Assembly: GCA_947561715.1 (NCBI GenBank)
Contig: OX387200.1
Location: 7,380,501-7,444,500, forward strand
DNA from: Ascidia mentula
Lineage: Eukaryota; Chordata; Ascidiacea; Phlebobranchia; Ascidiidae
Length of the DNA: 64,000 nucleotides
Direction: 5' to 3'
In this document: in pieces, positions 10,181 through 21,519 of the stretch
Numbering within the stretch: the first letter of the stretch is position 1
Layout of the letters: each line of letters begins with the position of its first letter
Position numbers and translations under genes: made by a program
The notes under the pieces: model-generated
What the model was told of the DNA's origin: nothing
Databases searched by the model: none
Seen by the model: the letters and a program-made list of their open reading frames with translations, nothing else

Positions 10181-12174
10181 ATGATAAAGGGAAGCCAACT
10201 GAAGGCGTTTACAAAACATGAGAAGCGTCTATGCTTGCTTATATTTATCAGCACTTTAACGAATGCAATGAATACTTTTCAGTTTCTTGCTACATATTAC
10301 ACTCCACCTTATCAGTGTTATTCTTCAGCATACACAAAGCATCTTCAGGTAAGTTATATTCTACTTATTCACCTTGACATATTTAAACAACTTCACTTCA
10401 CTGACATTTGTCAAAAATGTGATGGTCTAAGTACCGCGAACTAAACAAAATTATGTAAATTATATTAAGTAGCTCTGTACCCTCATTTTGATCTATTTTG
10501 TTCAACGAATGTATGATGTGGTTATATTTAATATTGCATCCACGCAATTATAATGCGCATTTGCTTCAAATGGTTGTGTTTTCGACGGTGCAGAAAATCG
10601 ATTTGCATTGTGCAACATTACCTGTCTTGCACTCATGTACTTTGCTTGCAGACAAACGAGTCTGTTCCCGTCAACTCGACAACAGAAGAAGTCGTAAACG
10701 GAAGCTTATCCAATGACGCTTGCTTCCATGTCCACACGAAAATGGAAGGTATAACGTATGCAAGTGGTACCAACTCCAAAGCGACATTACATTTAATGCA
10801 ATTATTATCTGCATACCTGTTTTGCTGCAACTCTTTCGTCTTTTATTTTTAACCATATACGAATATAAATATTTTTGCAGGATCCAATGAGACGAACAAT
10901 ACGAATTTGTGCGAGTCTTACGTATACGAAGGCAAAGTTCACACTATCATTACCCAGGAAATGTTTCGTGAAACCAACTATCACTAAGGTGTTGGCCATA
11001 ATTAAATAAAGCAACTAGAAAATACTGCCGTTATGTTGAATATGTGGTAATTTTGATTATATGTTATCGAAATGAGATTTTTTGTTACTATTTCCATTGT
11101 ATTCCAGGTTCGGAGATGGTTAGCCTCGAGAAACGAGGGCTGGCTTATTTTATGGCAGCGTCGAGATACGCAGTTGGTTACATGATGCTTCCATTGTTCG
11201 TTATTTATAGGTTCCAGTTTTAGTTTTAACATTCAAACTATTAAATATATCATTTTCACTATGGTCATAACCACCACAACAGAAAATGTATTACCCATAT
11301 GGTATCGAAACGATTGCGGCTGTGGCTGATATAAATTATGTTGAAACTAAAATAACTCTTACTAAGCACAAGTTTTGATGTGTTTTATTAATCGAAAAGC
11401 AAACTTGGTTTATTTCCCTTTCCACCTTTTTTTCATTGTTTCTTATCGGCCGACTTGCCACTGTTTTGTTTGCGTGGTAAGTTTTATTAGACACTCTTAC
11501 ACAGGTATATTAAAAAGACGAAGATTTTACATCTAAAGCCAAAAACGGACATTTGTATTTTATAATGTTTTCAGGGTTGTCGTTTTCAGGACTTACCTCG
11601 CAATCGCCTTAAACAACGATAACTTGAGTGGAGATCGTTATCTCAAAATTTTCTTCGCATGATATATGCTGGTAGGAAATACAGTTTTTTAATATACTGT
11701 CATTAGAAATTATTGAGTTTAATTAGAACTTCAAAGTTTAATATTTCACATAATTTTGCAGCAGCGTGGATTTGAGTACATGATAAATAGGTTGTAAATA
11801 AACCACTTCAATCTTTACATGATTCACGTTGCTGTAAAAGCTTAAATCTAGAATTGCACACTGCAAAAAATGGAAAAGGTCTAACAGTCGTTTACAATTT
11901 GTTAAATCGACATCTTTAATAAACCCCTGTATCATAGGATAAAACGTTGCGTTTTACAGGTGAATCTGGCGACACAACAGCGCCATCTATCGGTATGGCT
12001 GTAGCAATTTTTGCCTCCGTCTTGTCTTATTTGTTCATTCCTGAAACGAAAGATACAAAGCTGCCCCAGACCACTGGAAGCGAAAAACTTGAGGAGGTAT
12101 TTGATTGTGCAACCTTAACAGGGAGAATTCCAAATGAAATTTTTAACAAATCTTGTTTTTATTTGCTTTCTTGA
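10181..12174 (+). pseudogene. SLC22-like transporter, decayed left-arm copy
   Basis: Exon 1 (10181-10348, 168 bp) is intact and ends CAG/GTAAGT. Exon 2 is 10652-10748 and exon 3 is 10881-10957, but the exon 3 donor GT has become GA. Exons 4 and 5, which carry the SDR-x-GRR loop, are absent. Exon 6 survives only at 11108 to about 11210. Exon 7 is reduced to its tail (about 11405-11478) and exon 8 to a fragment (about 11585-11665). Exon 9 is absent. Exon 10 (from 11960) still encodes ESGDTTAPSIGM and PETKD. With about half the membrane helices gone, no functional transporter can be made. The intact inverted twin is 13313-16759. Confidence 0.9.
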
Positions 12175-12324
12175 AACAAGGCCTACAAAACACAAGAAGA
12201 AAGCAAGCCAACGTCTAGAAAGCACCCTGTGAAGCAATTTTATTATTTTTTAAAATTTTAGCTTAAGGTGTGTTAAGACGTAGTTTCATGAAGCGTTAGC
12301 ATTAACAATGGTTATTTACTTCAC

Positions 12325-12412
12325 CAAAAGGGCACTTGCTGTAAAGTGAAATGTGTAGCCAGAAACTGTAAACCAAATATTACGTTTGTCAGAGTGCTGA
12401 TAAATACTGTTT
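12325..12412 (-). pseudogene. SLC22 exon-1 relic in the palindrome spacer
   Basis: The reverse complement reads as the exon-1 core FISTLTN followed by LQFLATH, close to the equivalent part of the minus-strand gene at 16592-16759. The beginning of exon 1 and its splice donor are missing. This indicates a further lost SLC22 copy between the two arms. Confidence 0.7.
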
Positions 12413-13312
12413 AATGGGGTATAGGTACGTATTACGTATTACGTGTTACTTAAACTTTTATTACATACCCAAGAGAAAAAAACATGTTGCAACCAAACGG
12501 GTAGCGAAGCTGGGTTGTTAATTTCAGGGATGTTTATTTTAAATGTTTCCTTTTCACCAGCGACACAGTATGGTTTTTGAAAGTAGAAGTAACACATTGC
12601 ATTTTCTTGTACTTAAAAAATAAGGCACCATCGTTATACATTACATTTAAAATCGTTAGTTGATTATCAATCATTGGCGAATATATACACAGCAGAGCTC
12701 CTATCATAAACCTTCAGATAATAGACTGTAAATGCGCAGCTTGCGTCAAGTGTCAAACAGAGTGGTGTGATGCTACAAGAAGTTTACAAAACCTGCTATT
12801 TTGCATGGTAGTAGGATGAGTGTGTTGCGAAAATAATATACTTGCAAAAGTCGAAAATAAGGTTTGCTTTTTTATTGTCATTTATTAACGTTTAATGTGT
12901 GGGAGATGCTTATTAATATTATATTTCAAACAGATATTAGTAAATAGAAACTTCGCTTAATATCATATATAGGTGGATAATTATTTGTTTTGCGTTTTTA
13001 GCAGAAGAAAAGATTACCCCGTGGTTGGGAGTTCTATTGGATTGGAGTGACGTCGTTTTTTTGATTACTTTAATTGTTATTTTTGGTCTCATATTGTGTG
13101 AAAATTACAATCATTCGCAAACATGAAAAATTAAACGTTATGATCCAAAAGAATAATAGAGGAAAAATATTCTCTTCAGTAGGTGCTTGTTAAAATTCTT
13201 CACAACCTTGCTCACAATCCTGATTTGCATTCTTCTTCAAGTTTGCTGTCCTTGTTTTTATAAACAACAATGATGTCAACTTAATACCGAGACGAACTTT
13301 CGCAGTTTTGAA
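12413..13312. other. spacer between inverted arms
   Basis: AT-rich, with no gene or recognised repeat. It separates the last exons of the two inverted SLC22 copies and holds the centre of the inverted duplication. The sequences just beyond the two stop codons do not align by eye. Confidence 0.5.
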
Positions 13313-16300
13313 TTACACAATTAAGTACCTCCTCAAGTTTGTCGCTTCCTCGGTGGTCTGGGGCAGCTTTGTATCTTTCGTTTCAGGAATGAACAAATAA
13401 GACAAGGCGGAGGCAAAAATTGCTATCGCCATACCGATAGATGGCGCTGTTGTGTCGCCAGATTCTCCTGCAAAAATTTTGATGTTTTTTACCCAAATCG
13501 GTAACGTGGGGGTAATAGTTCAATAAATTGATTAAGCGAGGTTCGTAAGTTTGGAAATGCTAATGACAAAAATAATTTGCGGGTTTATATACCGCATACC
13601 TTTTTTACGATTTCCGCAACTGTCTCTGGGTTGACAAACCTCTATATTTTACAGTATTGAGTAACTACTACAATTTCATACCTGCGTATATAATGAAGGG
13701 AGACAATATACCCCCTACTCTCGACGCTGCAGTGGAAAGCGAAAGGATGGAGTTTCGAACTGTGGTTGGAAATAGTTCTCCTGTCTGGGAGAATAAAACA
13801 TTGAAGCACACAGACACCGTCAGCTTGGCCAGCATGCTTGCAGCCACAGATGCCCACCCAAGCCCTGAAAGCATTAATGAAGCATAAGGTGAAAAATGTG
13901 TGTTCTGCAGTTGGGTCCACAAGCTCTTAATTGAATTTATAATATTTTAAAAACGTACTACTTAAATTAATAAAAACACAAAATGGTAAGAGTGTAAAGC
14001 TTTTTAAAACGTTTTGGCGATGACATGCAAATGAAGGTGGGACAAGACAGAATTCCCAAGTTTAATGAACAGACAATTTTACAGTACTTACACATTGCCA
14101 AGAATGGAGAGGCGGCCAACGCTACAGCAGTGATAATCATGAAGCTTATGTAGCTGTTTCGACTTCCCAACGTTGTCACACCAAAAAAGTAGACAAATCC
14201 TGACAAGAGTTCAGCAACCGACCCGAAGAAGTTGTTGAGATAACGATCACCACTCAAGTTATCGTTGTTTAAGGTAATTACGTAGTAAGTCATTGTAACA
14301 ATGACCCTGAAAATGGCAATTTTTGAACATCTTTCAAACACACAATTATCTCTATATTTTTAACATGCACCACCTACTGTTTACCGTATATGTAACTCTT
14401 TATTTTGAGATATATATCGATCTGCATGTATTTCACAAATGTTGTTTGGCATTTAAACTTACCACGCAAAGAGAACTATCAGAAGTCGATATATCAGAAA
14501 CCAAGTCCGTGATATTTGAGCAAAGGTTGAACAAATAGTTTCCGCTCGACTTTTTTCCGTGTTTTTTTCTTCAACCAATGCTATTGTGGTTCCGACGTCA
14601 GCGGAAGACTGGCCGTTGTAATTAGCAATTTTTTGCAAAACTGCTTTAGCCTTGTCATCCTGTCCGGTTGCTAAAAGCCACACCGGTGATTCGTCCAACC
14701 TTTAACGCAATGAAATAAAGTCTAAGACAAAATTGTTTGCCAACAGAAAAAGAAAATTTAAAAATACTTCGGTCACTGTGGTGAATAAAATGTAAACGTT
14801 GTGAATTTTAAAATGTTTGGTGGTGACTTTGTGAGAGTGAAAACGCATCAGATACCAGTAAAATGGAATGTAGAAAACACCGACGAGCCCACCAAACACG
14901 AGGAACCATCTCCAGCTTTCAAACAGATAAACGAACAATGCGAGCATCATGTAACCAACTGCAAACCCAGACTCGGCCAGAAAATAAGCTAGCCCCCGTC
15001 TTTCTGGTTTTACCATCTCTGCTCCTGTATAACAGCAACCAACAAATCCTTTATATGTTGTAAATAGCCAATATAATCTGTATTATTTTACCTAAAACAA
15101 CAATGGCAACAAAGTTTCCAACCGCAGCAATTCCTGATAAACCAAGGAAGATCGCGTACACAATAACGTTTGGAGCAAAACTCGTAACAATTGACAGAGC
15201 AAACTGAAGGAAGGTGAATACGAGAAATGCCACGCGTCGTCCGAACCTAAAAGGTTTCCTTATCGGTGAATTTGATTTTGAAACAAACAACATCGCATAC
15301 ACAGAAAATAGAGCAAGTTATTAACATTTCTAAATACCGAAAAATTTATATAAATGCTATGTACCGTTTAGCATTTGTCCGCATCCATGGCAATTTAAGG
15401 GATTTTTTCTGTAGCTACATCATTGTCCTACGTTTGCTGCCAGACATATTACTATTTAAACATGACTGCTCTTCAGGCATAAATTAGTATGTTTTTGCCT
15501 CCATCACGTTATCTCGCAAGTGATGTTAACTCCGATTTTTTGTGCTTTTGAATGTTGTGGTTCGGTTCACGTTTGAATGTTGTCCTGTGGTTCACGTTTA
15601 AATTGTGGTGTTAAACCCTAATGACGTCTTGCGGAAGAATGAAGAACGTTAATTTATGCCAGAAGAGCAGTCCTTATGTTTAAATTGCTACATCATGTCA
15701 CTTGCCTGTCCGATACGAAACCGCTCACCAGTCCTCCAACCATTTTTCCAGCCATGTACACAGATACCAAGGTTGGTTTAATCCACGCTTTGTCACACAC
15801 GAGGTTGAACTGCGGATATAGGAGGTTTTTTATTAAAGCAGCCGTATGCTTGATAGACATACAATTTTGCATAACTTATCCTGGTTATAGGTTTTTTCGT
15901 GTATCGAAACATACATCAAGTGCACTTGTTATCGTACAAAACACACCTGTTTGCTTCTGCCTTCTACAGGACTCTTGGAAGGGGATATTGTGTGATATTT
16001 TAAATCCACAAAGGCCCCAAAATGTACTATGTAACGTTAGCGAAGAATTACCTCAGTAATGACGGTTTGCACATTCCCTTCGTATACGTAAAGCTCGCAC
16101 AAATTCGTATTGTTCGTCTTATTAGATCCTGCAATAGTATTGATGTTATCTTAATTTGGAGGTGTGCTATTTTGACAAGAATTACCTTTTATCTGGGTGT
16201 GTATCGGGATGCAAGCATCAATGGACAAGTTTCCGTTTGCGGCTGATGCTGTTGATAAGTTGAAGAGATTTGATCGGTTTTCATTCTAAAGCAATAGTAG

Positions 16301-16759
16301 AGTGTCACATACCCAAACGTCAACATTTTTTCTAATAACACATTTTACGTTGATGCACCTCTAGTCTGTTACATATAAATACTATTTCATTATTGCGCAG
16401 CACCTTATGAAGCGAAATTAAACTCCCGAAAGATCGTACAAATAAAGCTCTTAAAAAGTCAGTATGTCCAAAACAGTGCACCAGCAGATACTTATATTAT
16501 TCTTTAAAAAAAAGCAACCGAAGTATTTACTTTGTTCTTTGTTCGTTAGTCTGCCTTTCTTGGCTCACAGATTATGTAGGAAACAACTTGCCTGGGCATG
16601 CCTTGCGTCTGTAGAAGAGTAACACTGGTGTGGTGGAGTGTATTGTGTGGCTAGAAACTGTAAGCCACTAAATGCGTTCGTCAGAGTGCTGAGAAATATG
16701 AGTAAGCAAAAACGCTTCTCATATTTAAGAAACGGTTCCTTTTCGTTTTTCTTCTCCAT
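13313..16759 (-). CDS. SLC22-like organic ion transporter, 520 aa, 10 exons
   Basis: Exons are 16592-16759, 16186-16285, 16052-16128, 15706-15809, 15092-15246, 15024-14856, 14699-14463, 14306-14092, 13864-13682 and 13467-13313. They total 1563 bp and close on TAA at 13315-13313. It is a plasma-membrane MFS carrier. Visible marks are the first helix YEKRFCLLIFLSTLTNAF, a large extracellular loop with NKT, NNT and NLS sites, VCDKAW before helix 2, SDRFGRR in the 2-3 loop, ESPVWLL after helix 6 (most SLC22 proteins have ESPRW), GELFPTTVRNS and the C-terminal PETKD. Exon 7 is one codon shorter than in its paralogs. Introns 1 and 4 begin GC instead of GT. The gene is head-to-head with the SLC5 gene at 21520. 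Substrate is unknown. Confidence 0.9.
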
Positions 16760-17906
16760 TAAAACTCAAAAAAAAGAAATTTTAAAGTAGTAATTTCCAA
16801 TTCCTAAACCAACAAGAAAGTTAATATATCCAAACATTATTATTTTATTGTTTTCGGTCATAATATTATCACGTTGTGAGTTATTTCAGTTCGTTTACAC
16901 GAAAATAAAGTTACTTGCACACCCATTACAAACTAAGTATGTTAACATTTTAATTGTTTTCTTAGTTTGTTTTCTGGATCTTGCCTTTAACTAAAGACGG
17001 TTTTAGATTTCAGTTAATCTGGTGTTTTTTTAATCCGCAGTAAACAGAATCATACAATAGCAGAGCGGTGGATGGGCAACATCGGTAAAACGCCCAACCC
17101 ATACGAAGAAGAAAACCTGATCGAGATGCGTGGCCAGAATATTACGGGTACGAACCCCGGTATGGTATACGTCTAACAATCCATAGCACCACTTTTTCCA
17201 TAACAAGTGACCACAATATCAGAAAATCAACTTTGCAGATGTTAAATAACCTCAATTGACTTTAACGGCGTTCAAATCACCTCAACCGAAAAAAAGCCAC
17301 AACGCAACAGATTTCAATTGGTTTCCGGATCAAGCGATCCATGAAAAATGAACTGAAGTCGTCGTCTGCGCACGCAGTTTTATAACCTACTGCACTTCGG
17401 ATGAACTTGCAACGAACTGCTCAGTGGGTGGCGCATCGCTTTCTAATTGTTTGTCGTGAAGTCTGACTTCTTCAATGATTATGAATGAGTTTTTTAATTA
17501 ATATGACGGGAAACAAGGCAGACACGATATCTTTTGTATTGTACATAGCAGATGACGTGGCAATCATGTAGCATATAATGGAAAAAAAATGGCACAGGAC
17601 AAAGCCAGCGGAGCATGTGCACGGAATTTCAAAACACTGTACTGAGTTTTTGACGTGCACGCCAACGTTTTACGCAGTTTCGCGCCCGCCGCAACATTTC
17701 TCAACCGCCGGCAGTTACCGAAGAAACCGCCAAATTGAATGACACCCACGCAAACCTAACAACACCATCTAAGGCAGAACAACCTTGTAATCGGAGGGTT
17801 TTCAAAAACAATACCACTTTTTTCCATGAAAAGATGTGTGCCGCATTACCTTGTATCCCATCAAATAGCAATTGGTAAGAATAAAGTTGTACATGTAATT
17901 TAAAAG
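16760..17906. other. intergenic between divergent SLC22 and SLC5 genes
   Basis: No gene is supported. About 17410-17760 is the reverse complement of 8766-9250 in the left arm and contains the empty site (17524-17537) of the hammerhead insertion. It probably includes the minus-strand SLC22 promoter, but no distinct promoter motif stands out. Confidence 0.5.
17055..17165 (+). repeat. possible tRNA-related (SINE-like) fragment
   Basis: TAGCAGAGCGGTGG (about 17058) resembles a polymerase III A box and GGGTACGAACCCCGG (about 17147) resembles a B box. Their spacing is longer than in a tRNA and no cloverleaf forms by eye. It is weakly supported. Confidence 0.25.
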
Positions 17907-18289
17907 AAAATCATCAGTACTATTGAAAGAATGAGCTACCTACAGGCGAGCACCGAACTGAACGGACAGAAAAAAAGTAACACGCCAGAGTCACATCATG
18001 TGACAACAGCAACAACAACTCGGCAGCGACCTTGTCAATTGAGATGTGCCAAGCTGCGGTAAGAACCTAAATGTTAAAGAGGAAGATAGGTTTGGAGCTG
18101 TCGTATATTTTTTCTGCACGTTTAGTCGTATGTCTACCTTTAGTGCTTTGCTGTATGTAGCTCGTTCATTTAATAGCACTGATGATGAACGCAGTTCATG
18201 TTCGAAACCTCTACGTAACTTAAGATGATGAACAGCATAAGAGCTCGGGCTTTGGCTTAAGTAATTAACCCCAAGTATTTTGCACCCAC
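17907..18289. mobile_element. 383-bp foldback element, right-arm counterpart
   Basis: It is flanked by GTAATTTAAAAG at 17895-17906 and 18290-18301, the reverse complement of the site around 8206-8615. It therefore inserted before the inverted duplication. The arm near 18177-18213 contains CTGATGATGAACGCAG and then TTCGAAACC. It ends TTTTGCACCCAC. It has no coding potential. Confidence 0.7.
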
Positions 18290-19079
18290 GTAATTTAAAA
18301 GACTCATTCATAATCGAAGCAAGTCAGACTTTACGACCAACAATTAGCACTTATGAAAGTCGAGCGCCACCAACTGCAATGTTCGTTGCACACTATATCA
18401 CAATGTTAAACATAATGAACTTGCAAAGACGAACTGAAAGCAAATTGCCACAAAGTTGCACTTAATAAACCAATCAAATATCTCATAAACTTGAGCTTCT
18501 CAAACTTTTGTGGGACACGGACCCATATTTGATGTAGGATTACAAAAGTGGGCACGAAATCAACAACGCTGCTAAAGTAATTGATGAAGAAGCATACGTA
18601 TACTTAATAATGCATAAACTTTACTTTTTTAATCGTGGGGCCTCCCTGTTGTCCGCGGATATTAATTGGAAAACCTGTACCTAAACGACCCAATTTCTGT
18701 TATCTGCATGTGGCTACCGAGCTCTTTAACAAAAAAGTTTATCTTGGAAAGGCGTCAGAAATATTACCGATGCATGAACTCGGTACTGAAAACGTCAAAG
18801 CACAATGTAAGCGGAGGTTTGCGCAATAAAAAAGTTTGCTTTCTGTCATACAGCTGATTGCTTTCTGTCCAAATATGTTCTAAGTTTGATTTCCAATCGT
18901 TTCGAAATTCTTATCGTTGTGCCTCACTAAAAAGTTGTCTAGAAAGCAAGTGTTGGTTCTGCACGAACGATTTTAAAGCTTGTAATTCAATCAGGTGAGT
19001 CAGCACAGTTCGTCAGCTGAAAGACAATTTTTCACTCTTATTGCGTTTTTTGGCGTTGTTCGCTACCCTGTGTCAAGTT

Positions 19080-20950
19080 CTGTATTGAATCAAGTTCCAC
19101 TCGTTAAGGTGCGTGCGTGATGATAAAGAAAATTACCTTTGAATACCTGATATGCTACACAAGATACCTTTTCACGCAGTTTTGATACCGATATTAAGCT
19201 TAAAAGACTTATTAATGGCGTTGTTCATTTTACATCAGTGTAATATTAGTAAGAATACCCTAAGGACAAGCAAAACTTCAAAGAACATTCATTGCAAAGC
19301 CGGCAAAATGATGCTACAGTTTACAATGTTAACAAGTGTTACGATTTTTGCTCTATTAAAGAAAAAAGGTCTTCTGCAAAACAATTACTAGTTCTTTATT
19401 CCAATACGTTTGATGCTTGTTTGTTTTTAACATGAACGCTACATTCAAAATTACAACTTTACCTTGTGCAACTAACCACCCTGAGAGACAATCTTGGTTT
19501 TACGGTTGTACGAACACGTGAAATTAACAGTTGATTGAACGCATAATTTGGTGGTGCAAGTTTAGCCATTTCATTTGGTGTTCTAGTATGATTATATTCC
19601 ATTGTATTAGGTAGTAAATTACGTCCGTTTAAAACAGATAAAATATAGAATTTTTAGATAAGGAAGACAGAAAGGTAAACATTCACTTGTATTTTTGTGT
19701 TAGACAATCATCCTATGGTGCAATGACTAGTTGTTACATACAGTACATAGCAGCTGCAATCGGATATTTCCTTTGAGTATTTCTATCCATCGTAAGTCTG
19801 AGAAAGTTTATGTTTTGCAAATGAGCACATGTGTATTGTTATGAATGGTTTTCAAGTCAGAGTTTCGTGTGTTTAATTGTCATAGACACAACTTTATGAC
19901 CACGCAACATGGCACATAGTTCAGTTTAATTGTTAGCCCGTGGATGAATTTTCGTCAACACCAATCTTACAGGGGTCGTACACCTGACATAAGTCTTTGC
20001 AATTTCGAAATATTCGCGACTCATAAATGTAATGCAGAAGCGATTTCAAAACTGTGCATGTTATTTGATCACGTCTCTTGGTTCGTCAGTCATGAGGCAC
20101 AACTTTATGACCACGGAACATGACGCATATGTGCACCTGACATAAGTCTTTGCAACCTCGAAATATTCGTGACTCATAAATGTAATGCCTGAGCGACTTC
20201 CTAACTGTGCATGTTATTTGATCACGTCTCCCTGGTTCGTCAGTCAATAGACACTAACGCAATTTCGTCTAATGTTGTTTCATTTCAATGCGAGTGGAAT
20301 TACTGCAGACTATTTATTGACTGTATCTTTTTTTTTCTTCGTCAATGCTGACTTAGTTGATTTCCCAACAAAGTTTTGGCATCACGGTTTGGTTGTAAGA
20401 TTACACTTGTGTCAAAACAAGGCGTTCATGCGGAAAATACCGACAAAGAAAATTTCTCCATCAGGGCACTATAGTCGCGTAGGTTACTTTTTCACGCATT
20501 TTAGCCCTAACCCTAAATGACATGCAAACAATTTGCTCAAACGCTCATTTTACACTAGCTTAATTTTTGTTAAACCACTCACTAAACTTTAAACTTTAGC
20601 TGAAGAAAAGTGTCGCAAAGCGGACAAAAATGCCTGAGATTTACGATGAAAAAGTTTCAGTTTACACTAAATAAAGGTGGGACAATTTGCGGTATGCATG
20701 GCTTGTTTAAGAAAAACCGTCGGGCCTTCCATAAGAACAAGAGTTTATTTCACAAGCAAAGGTTTTGACGTCAGCTTAGAGGTGAAACTGTGCTAGCTAC
20801 ATCCTTTGCCTCTGTAGCTAGTTTTATATATTTGAAAATTATGACTCCGAAAACGGTAAAACAAATTGCAATACTAATTAGTGCAAAAAGGTCATATTGT
20901 TATGTCACTGGACAAACTTTACACTTTTCCTAAATTATACGTTAACCCGG
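19080..20950. other. right-arm-specific segment
   Basis: About 1.9 kb with no counterpart in the left arm, where homologous anchors are only about 0.3 kb apart. It is either an insertion here or a deletion there. It contains the tandem repeat at 19887-20245 and no supported gene. Confidence 0.55.
19887..20245 (+). repeat. two-copy imperfect tandem repeat (about 150-200 bp unit)
   Basis: Both units start CACAACTTTATGACCACG (about 19889 and 20097), share CACCTGACATAAGTCTTTGC and the run from ATGTTATTTGATCACGTCTC to GGTTCGTCAGTCA, and differ by scattered changes. The first unit carries about 55 extra bases near its start. No function is apparent. Confidence 0.75.
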
Positions 20951-21519
20951 TTGTTAATGTGGACCGAGGCAGACAACATTTAAAAACGCACAAACGAATA
21001 AAAAAGAATGCAAGGCACAGCACAGTGCAGTTCCTGCTTCAGCAAACGAGAAAGGAAACCACAGCGCCATTCGGGCATGTGAACCAAAGTTACATCGAAC
21101 GAAAAAACAAGCGTGCATGTTCGCGCTTGTGTCAACGCCATTAGAAACGATGTACTGGAAATTACACACATCACAGCAGTCGGCTCGGATTCAGTGACAT
21201 GACAATGCGACATTTTTGCACTAATTGGTATTGGTAATTATAAATTCGTCGCAAAATCAACTTTACAGTAGGAGTGTTTGGACTTATATAGCGTGAAGGC
21301 GCAAATACAAAATATTGTTGTAACAAAGGTTGAAAAACGTGAATTGTGACCACAAGCCAGGAAACATTTTGCGTGTCCTTCAGTAGAAAGTGGTGAAAGT
21401 TTACCGAGGTTTGCTCAACAATTACCAGTTACCTTCCGTAATAGGTTTGGCGCCGTCTGGAACTGGGAATAAAACATATGCTGTATCTGCAATAAGTTTC
21501 ATTTGTTTAAATGTTGAAT

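Larger units (their letters stand above)
4500..12174. repeat. left arm of the large inverted duplication
   Basis: This arm is the reverse complement of about 13313-23440. Collinear anchors are SLC5 exons 1-5 (4687-6388 against 21520-23311), the foldback element (8206-8615 against 17907-18289), SLC22 exon 1 (10181-10348 against 16592-16759) and SLC22 exon 10 (from 11960 against 13313-13467). Homology past SLC5 exon 5 fades near 4500. This arm is the decayed one: its SLC22 copy has lost exons, its SLC5 copy stops after exon 5, and it carries at least two insertions absent from the other arm. Confidence 0.9.

Noticed and set aside
15545..15600. Short two-copy TTCACGTTT/GAATGTTGT repeat in an SLC22 intron
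   Set aside because: Too short and imperfect to interpret.
17055..17165. A functional tRNA gene
   Set aside because: A and B box-like motifs are too far apart and no cloverleaf forms by eye.
20503..20517. CCCTAACCCTAAA, telomere-like
   Set aside because: Only two units; chance or trivial, with no array around it.
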